A stretch of DNA of 43,129 nucleotides. Origin: an uncultured bacterium. GTDB taxonomy: Bacteria > Acidobacteriota > Thermoanaerobaculia > Multivoradales > JAHEKO01. The notes under the pieces are model-generated. The model was not told the DNA's origin, made no database searches, and saw nothing but the letters and a program-made list of their open reading frames with translations. Numbering within the stretch: the first letter of the stretch is position 1; every line of letters begins with the position of its first letter. Position numbers and translations under genes: made by a program. Positions 20,524 to 29,678 of the stretch are shown here, piece by piece. The stretch lies in contig CAJQNK010000007.1 of the NCBI GenBank assembly GCA_905479655.1, forward strand, positions 1 through 43,129, in the 5' to 3' direction.

Positions 20524-21315
20524 TCAGGCGCCGCCGGAGTCGCTGGGGGGCCGCTCCGGCGCCCGATCGGGGCCGACGTCGGGTGACCCCGTGTCCGGAA
20601 CGATCTCGACGACCGTCACGCCGTCGACCCATCGGTCCTGGAGCCACCGGACGCCGAACAGGTCGCGGATGCCTCGCCAGAGTCGGTTGTGCAGCCCGTA
20701 CTTGGAGCGGCCCCAGCGTCGCGGGCGGTGGTTCACCGGGATCTCGCGGACACGAGCCCCCTTCATCTGGACGAGGGCGGGCAGGAACCGGTGCAGGCCG
20801 TCGAAGACCGGCAGGTCGTCGAGGAGCCGCGCACGGTAGGCCTTGAGCGAGCAGCCGACATCCGTGATCGAGTCGTGGGTCACGCGGTCGCGTACCCGGT
20901 TGGCCACGCGCGACGAGACGCGGCGGAGCCAGGTGTCGCGCCGCTTGGCGCGCACGCCCGAGACCAGGTCGCAGCCGTCGTCCAGGGCCTCGACCACCCG
21001 CGGGATGTCCGCCGGGTCGTTCTGCAGGTCGGCGTCCAGGGTGACCACGACGGCGCCCCGGGCCTGCCGGAAACCCACCGCCAGGGCCGCCGACTGCCCC
21101 CGGTTCTCGGGCAGACGGAAGGGGCGCACCCGCGGGTCCTCTCCGGCGAGCCGTCGCAGCACGGCGGTCGAGCCGTCCCGGCTCCCGTCGTCGACGAAGA
21201 TCACCTCCCAGTCGAGCCCGGTGGTCTCGAGCGCCGACCGGATCTCGTCGGCGAGGCGCGGCAGACTCTCCTCCTCGTTGAAGGCCGGGACGACGATGGA
21301 GAGGGTCGGGGGCAT
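20524..21315 (-). CDS. Family 2 glycosyltransferase (polyprenyl-phosphate sugar transferase type)
   Basis: The 263-residue GT2 enzyme has LSIVVPAFNEEESL, VIFVDDGSRDGS (nucleotide-binding DDGS), ENRGQSAAL, VTLDADLQNDP (DxD metal site), and GCSLKAYR with MKGARVREIPVNHRPR. This matches dolichyl/undecaprenyl-phosphate mannose or glucose transferases, working at the cytoplasmic face of the inner membrane. The C-terminal pair of membrane helices found in ArnC-type members is absent; the protein ends in a polar tail. ATG at 21315 lacks a ribosome binding site; TAGACT at 21335-21340 could be its -10 box. Confidence 0.92.
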   Translation of the reverse strand: MPPTLSIVVPAFNEEESLPRLADEIRSALETTGLDWEVIFVDDGSRDGSTAVLRRLAGEDPRVRPFRLPENRGQSAALAVGFRQARGAVVVTLDADLQNDPADIPRVVEALDDGCDLVSGVRAKRRDTWLRRVSSRVANRVRDRVTHDSITDVGCSLKAYRARLLDDLPVFDGLHRFLPALVQMKGARVREIPVNHRPRRWGRSKYGLHNRLWRGIRDLFGVRWLQDRWVDGVTVVEIVPDTGSPDVGPDRAPERPPSDSGGA

Positions 21316-21372
21316 GGGAGGGCGTCGCCCGCGCAGTCTATCCTGGTCGCGGGGCCGCCGCCCCCGGTCGCC

Positions 21373-21687
21373 TCAGCGGGCTGAGCGCCCGGTCGCCTCC
21401 GCGCCGCCGAGCTCCTCGACGTCCCAGGCGAACATCCTGAGACGCTCGCCGCAGTCGGCGCAGAACCGGGCCACCTCGCGCTCGAGGGCCTCCATCGCCT
21501 CGCCCGGCACGGCCGTCAGCACGATACTCGACGTGCCGGGGAAGGCCCTGGAGTCCAGGCGCGGGCCGCTCGAGCCGAAACCGCGGACGCGGGATACCTC
21601 GCTGTAGCCGGCCACACCGGAGCGCTCGAGGGCGACCTCCAGCTCCTCCGTCTTCGCCTCGTCGACGACGATCATGACCATCTTCAT
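21373..21687 (-). CDS. PII-like signalling protein associated with the RND operon
   Basis: The 104-residue protein begins MKMVMIVVDEAKTEELEVAL, a ferredoxin-like alpha/beta fold of the PII superfamily. A glycine-rich segment at about 36-52 (RGFGSSGPRLDSRAFPG) lies in T-loop position, and VLTAVPGEAMEALE forms the second half. A CADC pair (C76, C79) could bind metal. It is not a GlnB/GlnK: the uridylylation tyrosine and ATP-binding motifs of classical PII are not evident. It starts 11 bases after the RND pump gene behind GAGGAG, so it is the last gene of that operon and presumably senses something related to efflux (inference). Confidence 0.8.
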   Translation of the reverse strand: MKMVMIVVDEAKTEELEVALERSGVAGYSEVSRVRGFGSSGPRLDSRAFPGTSSIVLTAVPGEAMEALEREVARFCADCGERLRMFAWDVEELGGAEATGRSAR

Positions 21688-21698
21688 GGGCTGTCTCC

Positions 21699-24600
21699 TC
21701 ACGATTCCGTGGGGGCGACGGCCTCGGTGCCCACGGTCCGGACGTACATGTAGTAGAGCAGGGGGATGACCACCAGCGTGAGGGCCGTCGACACGACGAC
21801 CCCGGAGATCAGGGCCACGGCCAGACCCTGGAAGATGGGGTCGAGGAGGATCACGACGCCGCCCACCACCAACGCCAACGCCGTCAGGGCGATGGGCCGG
21901 AATCGGACCACGGCCGCCTTGACCACGGCGTCCTCCAGCGCCTCGCCGGCGGCGAGCTCGAGATTGATGAAGTCCACCAGGAGGATGGAGTTCCGGACGA
22001 TGATCCCGGCGAGCGCGATGAACCCGATCATGGACGTGGCGGTGAAGAAGACGCCGGCCAGGCCGTGGGCGGGGAGGATGCCGATGAGGGTCAGTGGAAT
22101 CGGCGCCATGATGATCAGCGGGGTCACGAACGACCGGAACCAGCCGACGACCAGGACGTAGATCAGGACCAGCACGACGGCGAAGGCGAGCCCCATGTCG
22201 CGGAAGACCTCGTAGGTGATCTGCCACTCCCCGTCCCACTTGAAGGCGCTGCCGGGTTCCGTCGGCATCGTCGACCAGAGAATGGGCAGGGCGTCTCCGG
22301 CCGGGTCCGTGAGCTCCGCGATCCGTCGCTTCATGTCGAGGATCGCGTAGACGGGCGACTCGGCTCCTCCCGAGACCTCGGCCAGGACGTAGGTCACCGG
22401 TTGCAGGTTCTTGTGGTAGACGAACCGCTCGCGCGTGGTCTCGTGGGGCGTGACCAGCTCACGGAGCGGCACGAGCCGTCCGTCGGCGGCGTGCAGCCGC
22501 AGATCGAGAAGATCCTGGAGGTCCGAGCGCTGTGAGCGCTCGAGGCGCAGCACCAGCGGCACCGGCTCGCGCGCCCGCTCCTCCTCGATCCGGCCGACCT
22601 CGACGCCCGCCAGAGCCACGCGCACCGTGCGGACGATGGCCTCGGGCGAGACGCCGAGGCGGGCGGCCTTGTTGCGATCGACCACGATGTCGACCCGGGG
22701 ACCGGGCCCCTCGACCAGCCAGTCGACGTCCACCACGCCGGGCGTCTCCTCGAAGATCTTCCGCACCTGGCGCGCGAGCTCGACCCTGTCGTCCAGGTCC
22801 GGGCCGTAGACCTCGGCGACCAGCGTCGAGAGCACGGGCGGGCCGGGAGGCACCTCGGTCACCTTCACGTTCGCGCCGGTGTCCCGGGCGATGGGTGCGA
22901 GGAGGCCGCGCAGCTTCCCCGCGAACTCGTGACTCGGCTGGTCCCGGTGGTGCTTGGGCAGGAGGTTGACCTGCAGGTCCGCGACCAGCGGCCCGGTGCG
23001 CAGGAAGTAGTGGCGCACCAGCCCGTTGAAGTTGAACGGCGCGGAGGTGCCGGCGTAGACCTCCACGTCGGTGACCTGGGGCAGCCGGCGGGTGGCCTCG
23101 GCCAGCCGCCGGGCGACCCCGGCGGTCTGTTCCAGGGTCGACCCCTCGGGCATGTCGACGACGACCTGGAGCTCGCTCTTGTTGTCGAAGGGCAGCATCT
23201 TCACCGTCACGAGCCGCGCCCCCATCAGGGCGACGGAGGCCGCGAGGAGCAGGGCCACCACGGCGAGGAGCGTCCAGCGGCGCCAGGCCCGCTCCAGGAG
23301 GGGCCGGAACAGGGCGGAGTAGAAGCGGTGGAAGCGGCCCTCCGACTCGGTCTCGTCTTCGGGCGAAGAGTCGGTCCGCCCGAGGGCCTCGGCCTTCTTG
23401 CGGAAGAGCTTGTAGGTCAGCCAGGGCGAGACGACGAAGGCGACCAGCAGCGAGAAGACCATCGCCGCGGAGGCGTTGATCGGGATGGGCCGCATGTAGG
23501 GGCCCATCAGCCCCGAGACGAACGCCAGCGGTAGGAGAGCGCCGACGACGGTGAAGGTGGCGAGGATCGTCGGGTTGCCCACCTCGTCCGTGGCGTAGAC
23601 GGTGGCGTCCCGCGGCGAGGCCCACCCGAGCTGGTAGTGACGGTGGATGTTCTCGACCACCACGATGGCGTCGTCGACCAGAATCCCGATGGCGAAGATG
23701 AGGGCGAAGAGAGTGACGCGATTCAGCGTGTACCCGAAGACGTACGAGGCGGCCAGCGTCAGGGCCAGCGTGGCGGGCACCGCCACGAGCACCACGACGG
23801 CCTCGCGTCTTCCCAGGGCGAGGGCCATGAGGGCCACGACCGCCAGGGTCGCGATCCACAGGTGCTTCATCAGTTCCGAGGACTTCTCGTCGGCCGTGAA
23901 GCCGTAGTCCCGGGTCTTGGTGAGGGTCACGTCGGACGGCAGAACCGGCCCGCGCAGGGCGGCCAGACGCTCGTCGAGCTGTTCGACCAGGTCGACGGCG
24001 TTGGTTCCCGGCTTCTTGGCCACCGCCACGGTGACCGCCGGGGCGTCGTAGCCGGCGGGGAGATCGACCTCCTCGCCGGCCGCGCCGGCCAGGATCCAGG
24101 CGTACTCCGACGGCTCGTCGGGGCCGTCCACCACCTCGGCGACGGAGCCGAGATGGATCGGTCGGCCGTCCCGGACGGCGACGACGGTGTTCCGCACCTC
24201 GTCGGCGGAGCGGAAGGCGGCGTCCACCTCCACGACGGTCTCGACGTCGTCGTGGGCGAAAGAGCCCGCCGGTAGGCGCTGGTTGAGGCCGGCCAGCGCC
24301 TGGTGCACCTCGAGCGGGGAGAGCGTGTGGGCGGCGAGCCGGTCGCGGTCCAGGCGCACTCCGATGGCCCGGTGGTTGCCGCCCAGGACCTGGACGCGGG
24401 AGACCTGGGGATGGCGCTCGAGCTCGCTGGCGAGCTCCGTGGCGACCCTCCGCAGCTCCAGCGGCGGCAGGCTCTCGGAGGAGAGCGTGTACGCGACCAC
24501 GGGGACGTCGTCGATACCGCGGGGTACGACCCGTGGGGCCATGCTGCCCTGCGGCAGCGTCGGCTCCACCTCGTTGACCTTCGCCTGGACTCGGGTCACC

Positions 24601-25019
24601 GCCACGTCGGGGTCGCTGCCCACGACGAAGCGGGCGATGATCATGCCGCCGGAAGGCTGTGAGGTGGAGTAGACGTACTCGACGTTCTCGATCTCGTGGA
24701 TCGCCCGCTCCAGCGGCGAGATCACCCGTCGCTCCACCTCCGCGGCGGTGGCTCCGGGCAGGCCCACGAAGACGTCGATCATGGGGACGTCGATCTGGGG
24801 CTCCTCCTCGCGTGGCGTGACCAGCACCGCGAAGCCGCCCAGGAGCAGCGACGCGACGATCAGGAGCGGCGTCAGCTTGGATCCCAGGAAGGCGCGGGCG
24901 ATGCGCCCGGCGATGCCCAGAGGGCGGCGGGCCATCTTCCGGCGGAGCGCCTCCCTCCGGGCCGCCGAGGGCGACACCTCGGAGGACGCTGCCGGTTCGG
25001 CCCGGGTGCGGTCGGTCAT
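21699..25019 (-). CDS. RND efflux pump, inner-membrane permease (second system)
   Basis: The 1106-residue RND permease has an extended cytoplasmic N-terminus of about 45 residues before the first helix (LTPLLIVASLLLGGFAVLV). Then come EEEPQIDVPMIDVFVGLPGA, the TM4 motif AIGILVDDAIVVVENI with both relay aspartates, and MIGFIALAGIIVRNSILLVDF in TM11. Paired aspartates point to HAE-type drug or hydrophobe export rather than CusA-like metal export, although the PII-like partner is reminiscent of metal-efflux operons. ATG at 25019 overlaps the adaptor stop as ATGA. The 82 residues upstream of this ATG in frame are shadow sequence. Confidence 0.93.
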   Translation of the reverse strand: MTDRTRAEPAASSEVSPSAARREALRRKMARRPLGIAGRIARAFLGSKLTPLLIVASLLLGGFAVLVTPREEEPQIDVPMIDVFVGLPGATAAEVERRVISPLERAIHEIENVEYVYSTSQPSGGMIIARFVVGSDPDVAVTRVQAKVNEVEPTLPQGSMAPRVVPRGIDDVPVVAYTLSSESLPPLELRRVATELASELERHPQVSRVQVLGGNHRAIGVRLDRDRLAAHTLSPLEVHQALAGLNQRLPAGSFAHDDVETVVEVDAAFRSADEVRNTVVAVRDGRPIHLGSVAEVVDGPDEPSEYAWILAGAAGEEVDLPAGYDAPAVTVAVAKKPGTNAVDLVEQLDERLAALRGPVLPSDVTLTKTRDYGFTADEKSSELMKHLWIATLAVVALMALALGRREAVVVLVAVPATLALTLAASYVFGYTLNRVTLFALIFAIGILVDDAIVVVENIHRHYQLGWASPRDATVYATDEVGNPTILATFTVVGALLPLAFVSGLMGPYMRPIPINASAAMVFSLLVAFVVSPWLTYKLFRKKAEALGRTDSSPEDETESEGRFHRFYSALFRPLLERAWRRWTLLAVVALLLAASVALMGARLVTVKMLPFDNKSELQVVVDMPEGSTLEQTAGVARRLAEATRRLPQVTDVEVYAGTSAPFNFNGLVRHYFLRTGPLVADLQVNLLPKHHRDQPSHEFAGKLRGLLAPIARDTGANVKVTEVPPGPPVLSTLVAEVYGPDLDDRVELARQVRKIFEETPGVVDVDWLVEGPGPRVDIVVDRNKAARLGVSPEAIVRTVRVALAGVEVGRIEEERAREPVPLVLRLERSQRSDLQDLLDLRLHAADGRLVPLRELVTPHETTRERFVYHKNLQPVTYVLAEVSGGAESPVYAILDMKRRIAELTDPAGDALPILWSTMPTEPGSAFKWDGEWQITYEVFRDMGLAFAVVLVLIYVLVVGWFRSFVTPLIIMAPIPLTLIGILPAHGLAGVFFTATSMIGFIALAGIIVRNSILLVDFINLELAAGEALEDAVVKAAVVRFRPIALTALALVVGGVVILLDPIFQGLAVALISGVVVSTALTLVVIPLLYYMYVRTVGTEAVAPTES

Positions 25020-26125
25020 GATCCCGCCTCCTCGACCCGACGGCCGGCGGCGGGCACCGCGGCGAGCCCGGTCAGCACCGTCTCGCCGCCCTTGAGCCCG
25101 GAGAGGATCTCGATGGTGCCGTCCGCTCGACTCTCGCCGGCGCGCACGACCCGCGAGGCCGCGAGTCCCTCGTCGTCCTCGATCACGACCAGCTCCAGGC
25201 CTCCCTGGCGCAGCACCGCGGCGGCCGGCACCACGACCGCCGTGCGCTGGCCGACGGGTAGCCACGCGCGGCCGGCGGCCCCGGTAGGAAGACCGTCCAC
25301 CGGCAGCTCCACCCTCACCTCGAAGCTCAGGCTCATGGGATCGGCTCCTGGCGTCATCTCCACGACCACGCCCTCCATCTCGCCCAGGTCGGGCCGCGAG
25401 TCGACCGCGATGCGGACCGTCGTGCCGACGGCCAGCCCGCGGGCGGAGCCCTCGGGCACGTTGACCACCAGCCGGCGGCTGGATTTGGACTCGAGCATCA
25501 GCAGCGGCCGCCCGGGAGCCGCCAGGTCTCCCACCTCGACCATCCGCCGCACGACGTAGCCGTCGAACGGGGCGACGACCCGGGTGTCGCCTGCGATGGC
25601 ACGGGCGGCGGACAGGGCGCCCTCGGCCTGCTCCACGGCGCCCAGGGCCTGCTCGTGTCGGGTGCGGGCCATGTCGACCTCCAACTCCGAGGCCGCGTCC
25701 CGGCCCGCGAGGGCCTGGTACCGGCGGTGGTTGCTCTCGGCCAGGGTGAGACCGGCGGTCGCCTGGGCCAGGGCGCCCCGCGCCTGGGCCACCTGGCTCT
25801 CGGCGGTGTCGGGGTCGATCTCGAGCAGCAGCTGCCCGCGGCGGACCGTGTCGCCCGCGTTGACGTGGATGGCGGAGAGGGTGGCGAGGACGCGCGCGGC
25901 GACGGTCGCGGTGCGGTCGGCCTCGACCCGGCCGTCGAGCTCGATCAGGCTGTCGACGGTGATCCTCTCCGCGACGGCCCGGGTCGCCCGGACCGGTTCG
26001 CCCGCCGGCTCGGCGCCGGAGGGCGCCGGGGGGCCGCCGCAGGCCGCGACCAGCAGGGCGACGGAGAGGGCGGCGAGGCTCTTCACGAGGCTTCGGGGGA
26101 CGGGGTGGAAGGGTCGGGTCGTCAC
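25016..26125 (-). CDS. RND efflux periplasmic adaptor lipoprotein
   Basis: The 369-residue product has a lipoprotein signal (SLAALSVALLVAACGG, lipobox ending at the Cys near residue 29), so it is anchored by lipid. It has two lipoyl-like halves (ATLSAIHVNAGDTVRRGQLLLEID and TRVVAPFDGYVVRRMV) around a coiled-coil hairpin, and adaptor barrel domains. The start is a GTG at 26125 overlapping the TGA of the outer-membrane factor gene (GTGA); no ATG is available nearby. The three genes TolC-like, adaptor and pump form one translationally coupled unit. Confidence 0.92.
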   Translation of the reverse strand: MTTRPFHPVPRSLVKSLAALSVALLVAACGGPPAPSGAEPAGEPVRATRAVAERITVDSLIELDGRVEADRTATVAARVLATLSAIHVNAGDTVRRGQLLLEIDPDTAESQVAQARGALAQATAGLTLAESNHRRYQALAGRDAASELEVDMARTRHEQALGAVEQAEGALSAARAIAGDTRVVAPFDGYVVRRMVEVGDLAAPGRPLLMLESKSSRRLVVNVPEGSARGLAVGTTVRIAVDSRPDLGEMEGVVVEMTPGADPMSLSFEVRVELPVDGLPTGAAGRAWLPVGQRTAVVVPAAAVLRQGGLELVVIEDDEGLAASRVVRAGESRADGTIEILSGLKGGETVLTGLAAVPAAGRRVEEAGS

Positions 26126-27486
26126 GGGGTCACTCCAGTCTCTTGCGGGTCGGGTCCCAGAACGCTCTCCGGCCGGCGGCCGGCTTCGGCGGCCAGGCGG
26201 ACCCTGGCGGCGAGCGCCTGGGCGCGCGCAACCAGCTCCCGGGTCTCCGCCTCCCGGCGTGCCGTGGAGGCGTCCAGGAGGTCGATCATCTTCACGATGC
26301 CCTGCTCGAAGCGCGCTCCGGTGATGCGCTCCGTTTCAGCGGCGGCTTCGAGGGTGCGAACGGCGGTCGCTCGTCGTTCCAACGCCGTCGTGGTCTCCTC
26401 CCAGGCGGCCCGGACCGCCAGCTCGGTGCCTCCGACGAAACGCTCCAGGTCCTGGCGGGCCGCCGCGGCCTCGGCCTCCGCCGCGGCGATCGCCGCGGCG
26501 TGACGGCCGCCGGAGAAGAGGTCGATCGAGGCGACGGCCATGAGGGCGCCGGAGTCGCCGTCGGTGCCGAAGGGGGTGTCGCCGAACCAGTCCCAGCGGG
26601 CCGCCAGACCCACCGAGGGCTTGCGCTTCGCGCCCTGGACCCGCCCCTCGAGCTCGGCGGCCTCGACCCTCCGGTGGGCGGCCTCCAGATCACCGCGCCC
26701 CTGGAGGCTGCCGAGCCATCCGGCCAGGGGCTCGAGCTCGCCCGTGGGCTCGGGGAACTCCCGCAGAGCCCATTCACTGCCGAGGGCCACGCCCAGTTGG
26801 AAGGAGAGCGCCGCTCCGGCGGTCCGGGCCTGTCCGCGGCCCTCGATCACGAGGTCCTGGAGCCGTGCCCGCTCGACCTCGGCGCGCAGCAGCTCGGAGC
26901 GGACCGCCAGACCCTGGTCCACGTAGGCTTCGGCGAGCGCCACATGGGCCTCGACCGTCTCGAGCGACCGCTCGAGCAGGGCGACGCGCTCCCTGGCCAA
27001 CGCCAGGTCGATCCAGGCCTCTGCCGCCTCGAGAGCGGCCCGGTCTCCCGCCCAGTCCAGGGTGGAAGCCGAGGCATCAGCGGCCAGACGCGCCTGCTCG
27101 ATCCGGCCGGAGAGCTCGCCGCCGGTGTAGACGGGCAGGCCGAGCTCGATCCTGGTGGTCGCGTTGTCGAGGGCGTCGGGCCGGTTCGGATCGCTGGTGA
27201 CGAAGTCGTTGAAGTCGAAACGCTCCTGGTTGAGCTGGAGGGCGAAGACCTCGGCCGGGGCGTTGGTCGTCACCCACATCTCGTGCAGGCGCAGTGTGGG
27301 CAGCCGATGGCCCTGGGCCTGGTCGAGCCGAGCCCGACCCGCTTGGGCGCGGGCCGTGGCCGCCGCGACGGCCGGACTCTGCTGCCGGGCCAGCGCCATG
27401 GCGTCCCGCAGGCCGATCGGCATCTGGGCCGAGGCGGAGCCCGCCACGACGGCCAGGGTGACGGTGATGAGCGATCGAAGGGTCAT
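26122..27486 (-). CDS. TolC-like outer-membrane efflux protein
   Basis: The 454-residue product has a signal peptide (LITVTLAVVAGSASA, cleavage near residue 20) and the two long coiled helical halves of the outer-membrane efflux family. The first half starts LRDAMALARQQSPAV and the second GDLEAAHRRVEAAELEGRVQGAKRKPSVGL. Beta-strand insertions include LGLPVYTGGELSG and ASIDLFSGGRHAA in equivalent positions, the usual internal duplication. It is the first gene of the tripartite operon. ATG at 27486 follows GGAGGA. The same channel might also serve the RND pair at 3870-8101, which has none (inference). Confidence 0.93.
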   Translation of the reverse strand: MTLRSLITVTLAVVAGSASAQMPIGLRDAMALARQQSPAVAAATARAQAGRARLDQAQGHRLPTLRLHEMWVTTNAPAEVFALQLNQERFDFNDFVTSDPNRPDALDNATTRIELGLPVYTGGELSGRIEQARLAADASASTLDWAGDRAALEAAEAWIDLALARERVALLERSLETVEAHVALAEAYVDQGLAVRSELLRAEVERARLQDLVIEGRGQARTAGAALSFQLGVALGSEWALREFPEPTGELEPLAGWLGSLQGRGDLEAAHRRVEAAELEGRVQGAKRKPSVGLAARWDWFGDTPFGTDGDSGALMAVASIDLFSGGRHAAAIAAAEAEAAAARQDLERFVGGTELAVRAAWEETTTALERRATAVRTLEAAAETERITGARFEQGIVKMIDLLDASTARREAETRELVARAQALAARVRLAAEAGRRPESVLGPDPQETGVTP

Positions 27487-27629
27487 GGCGGGGTCCTCCG
27501 GGGAGTCGACGTCCAGAGATTCGACGCCGCCCGGGGGGCGGCTTCACTGGGAATAGAGACAGGGAGGGCCCGGCGGGTTTCGTCGCGTTTCCGCGCCCGC
27601 TGGGCCCCAGGACCTCCATGCCGCTTTCC

Positions 27630-28889
27630 TCAGGCGCGGAGATCTGCTCCCAGGTGGCCTCCCGGAGCGTGCTTGCCCAGGAGCGAGAGGCGGCTCGGGA
27701 GCGGCAAGGGTCTTCCCGGCAGGAGGGCGTTCCAGTAGAGCCACCGGAAAGCCTTCCTGCCCCAGTGGTTGCGTCGGCTCTCGCGCAGCAGCGTCAGCGG
27801 GCCGATGCCCGGCGCCGGGAAGAGGCCGGGGAGGGGCTCGACATCGTAGTTGTAGTCCACGAACAGGGCGCGGTTCCGCCCCGTGGCGAGGAAGGTGTTG
27901 GCGTGACCGTCCCAGGCCTCGGCGCGACCGTCACCCCGGACGGCGTGGTGAACGTTCCGGGCCACGACCTCGGCGGCGAAGTGGGCGGCCGAGCCCACCT
28001 TGGCGATGGGCAGCTCCGCGGCGTCGCCCAGCACATAGACGTGGTCTTGGCCGCGCGCGAGCAGGCTCCTCGGCTCGGTCGACACGAAGCCGGAGGCCGT
28101 CGTCAGGGCCGAGCTCTCGAGGAAGCGAGCGCCAAGGTGGCAGGGCACGGCGACGAGGAGGTCCCAGGAGATGCGCCTTCCATCGACCGCGACGACCTCG
28201 CGGTGCTCGTCGTCGATCGAGCGGATCGGGAACTCCTGAGTCAGCCGGATGCCCCTCTGCCGCAGGAGCCGGCGGAGGACCCGGTTGGCCGTCGGCCCGG
28301 GCAGGAGACCGGCTCCCGGCGTCGAGATGGCGATCTCGACCCGGTGTCGGATCCCGCGCTGCCGGAAGTGCTCTTCGGCGAGGAGGGCGAACTCGATCGT
28401 CGCGAGCGGTCCCTTGACGGGGTCGTCGATCTGGCTGACGAGCAGTCGCCCTTCCTGGAAGTGGCGCAGGGCGGTCGCGAGGGCCCGGGCCCCTTGGGAC
28501 GTGTAGAACTCGTGGACCCGGAGCCGCCATTCGCGGCCGAGCATCCCGGGCGTCGCGTCGGGGGCCACCCGGGACCCCGTCGCCACGACCAGCAGGTCCC
28601 AATCGAGGCTGTCGTCGTTGGTCAGGACGACACGGCGCCCGGCGAGGTCGACCCGGGCCGCGCGTCGCGCGACCCATCGCACTCCTTGCCGGAGGGTCGA
28701 CTCCCTGGGTCGCGTGAGCTGGGCTCTCTTGCGCAGGCCGAAGGGCAGATAGACGAGGTCGGGCTGGTAGAGGTGGTCGGGCTCCGGATCGACGACCGTG
28801 ACGGCCCATCCCGCGGGGAGCCCCAGGGAGACCCTGTTCGCCACGGCCGTGCCTGCCGTGCCGGCTCCGAGGACGAGGATGTTTTTCAT
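27630..28889 (-). CDS. Sulfide:quinone oxidoreductase-like FAD protein without redox cysteines
   Basis: The 419-residue flavoprotein has an N-terminal FAD dinucleotide fold (LVLGAGTAGTAVANR), YQPDLVYLPFG, LLVVATGSRVAPD, and VYVLGDAAELPIAKVGSAAH binding the flavin end. The C-terminus reads FVDYNYDVEPLPGLFPAPGIG, then WGRKAFRWLYWN. The layout fits SQR-like proteins, which oxidise sulfide and reduce quinone at the membrane. In relatives I recall, a Cys occurs in PIKCPPAP and another in DGHxNCF; here these are G160 (DDPVKGPLAT) and T332 (DGHANTF). The only Cys is C250. Ordinary sulfide oxidation is therefore doubtful; it may be another NAD(P)H or quinone reductase. ATG at 28889 was chosen at the FAD motif. 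Confidence 0.85.
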   Translation of the reverse strand: MKNILVLGAGTAGTAVANRVSLGLPAGWAVTVVDPEPDHLYQPDLVYLPFGLRKRAQLTRPRESTLRQGVRWVARRAARVDLAGRRVVLTNDDSLDWDLLVVATGSRVAPDATPGMLGREWRLRVHEFYTSQGARALATALRHFQEGRLLVSQIDDPVKGPLATIEFALLAEEHFRQRGIRHRVEIAISTPGAGLLPGPTANRVLRRLLRQRGIRLTQEFPIRSIDDEHREVVAVDGRRISWDLLVAVPCHLGARFLESSALTTASGFVSTEPRSLLARGQDHVYVLGDAAELPIAKVGSAAHFAAEVVARNVHHAVRGDGRAEAWDGHANTFLATGRNRALFVDYNYDVEPLPGLFPAPGIGPLTLLRESRRNHWGRKAFRWLYWNALLPGRPLPLPSRLSLLGKHAPGGHLGADLRA

Positions 28890-29134
28890 CGTGGGCTCCG
28901 ACTCACCCCCCGCGGGTCGATCCGCTGCTCTGGTGGCGGTGGCTGGACCGATCGCGGGACCGTCCTCATCTTCACCGAGGGCGGCGGGGAGTCGCCACGT
29001 TTCGCCGGGTAGCTCGTCAGGCGTTGCGGGGTGGTCCTCCCGAGCCCTCCGGCCCACCTCTCCGGGTGGCGGTGAATCGAGGCCCCGGGCCTCCGGGCCC
29101 CGCCCGGTTTCTTCGCCCGGGCCGAAGGGCGAGT

Positions 29135-29140
29135 TACGAT
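29135..29140 (+). promoter_or_regulatory. Candidate -10 box (TACGAT) of the first CBS gene
   Basis: TACGAT overlaps the ATG at 29139, so that ATG would not be transcribed and the GTG at 29187 is the likely start. A GCCCGG/CCGGGC hairpin (29102-29122) lies just upstream. Apart from GC-rich inverted repeats, nothing else was seen in 28890-29186. Confidence 0.4.
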
Positions 29141-29186
29141 GGACGGGAAGAGCAGGATGCTGGGTTTCGACCGGAAGGAGGAAGGG

Positions 29187-29606
29187 GTGAGCCGAGAGCT
29201 TCGAGTGCGTGACCTGATGAGCCGCGAAGTGATCGCCGTGGGGCCCGAGGACACCCTGGCGACGCTGCGGGACCTGATGTACCAACACCAGATCCGACAC
29301 GTCCCCGTCGTGGACCACGAGGGCAAGCTCGTCGGTCTGGTGACCCATCGCGACCTTCTCCGCTCCTCCCTGGTCGAGCAGACCCAGCTCCCCTCGTTCG
29401 TCGAGCGGGCCGTCCTCGAACAGACCGAGGTCGTCGACCTGATGACGACCGACCTCGCGACCGTCCACCCCGAGACCGATATCCGCGAGGCCGCTCAGCT
29501 CATGTTCGACAACAAGTTCGGTTGCCTGCCGGTGCTGGAGGATGGCCGCCCCGTGGGCATTCTCACCGAGGCCGACTTCGTGAAGCTGATGGCCGGCGGC
29601 AACTGA
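29187..29606 (+). CDS. CBS-domain pair protein
   Basis: The product is about 139 residues with two CBS motifs: RVRDLMSREVIAV to GLVTHRDLL, and VVDLMTTDLATV to GILTEADFVKLM. Such stand-alone pairs bind adenine nucleotides and act as energy sensors (family knowledge). I chose the GTG at 29187 because AAGGAGG sits five bases upstream; the ATG at 29139 has no ribosome binding site and lies within the putative -10 box. It may be functionally linked to the USP and CBS genes at 38.6-42.6 kb (inference). Confidence 0.88.
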   Translation: MSRELRVRDLMSREVIAVGPEDTLATLRDLMYQHQIRHVPVVDHEGKLVGLVTHRDLLRSSLVEQTQLPSFVERAVLEQTEVVDLMTTDLATVHPETDIREAAQLMFDNKFGCLPVLEDGRPVGILTEADFVKLMAGGN

Positions 29607-29620
29607 CCGCGTCCCCGCGA

Positions 29621-29650
29621 CAAAGAAAAAGGCGCGGCCGGAGCCGCGCC
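29621..29650 (-). terminator. Intrinsic terminator of the decaheme/porin operon
   Basis: On the reverse strand an 8-bp perfect GC stem GGCGCGGC/GCCGCGCC with a TCCG loop (29650-29631) is followed by TTTTTCTTTG (29630-29621). It lies 29 bases after the porin stop codon. A second palindrome CCGACCT/AGGTCGG (29656-29670) sits between the gene and the terminator. Confidence 0.85.
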
Positions 29651-29678
29651 TCTCACCGACCTCAGGTCGGGTTGGGAG

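Noticed and set aside
27526..27542. GCCGCCC/GGGCGGC hairpin between the TolC-like and SQR-like genes as a terminator
   Set aside because: It lacks a T-tract and is short and very GC-rich, which is common background in this DNA.
29139..29186. ATG at 29139 as the start of the first CBS protein
   Set aside because: It has no ribosome binding site and overlaps a TACGAT box; the GTG at 29187 has AAGGAGG at ideal spacing.
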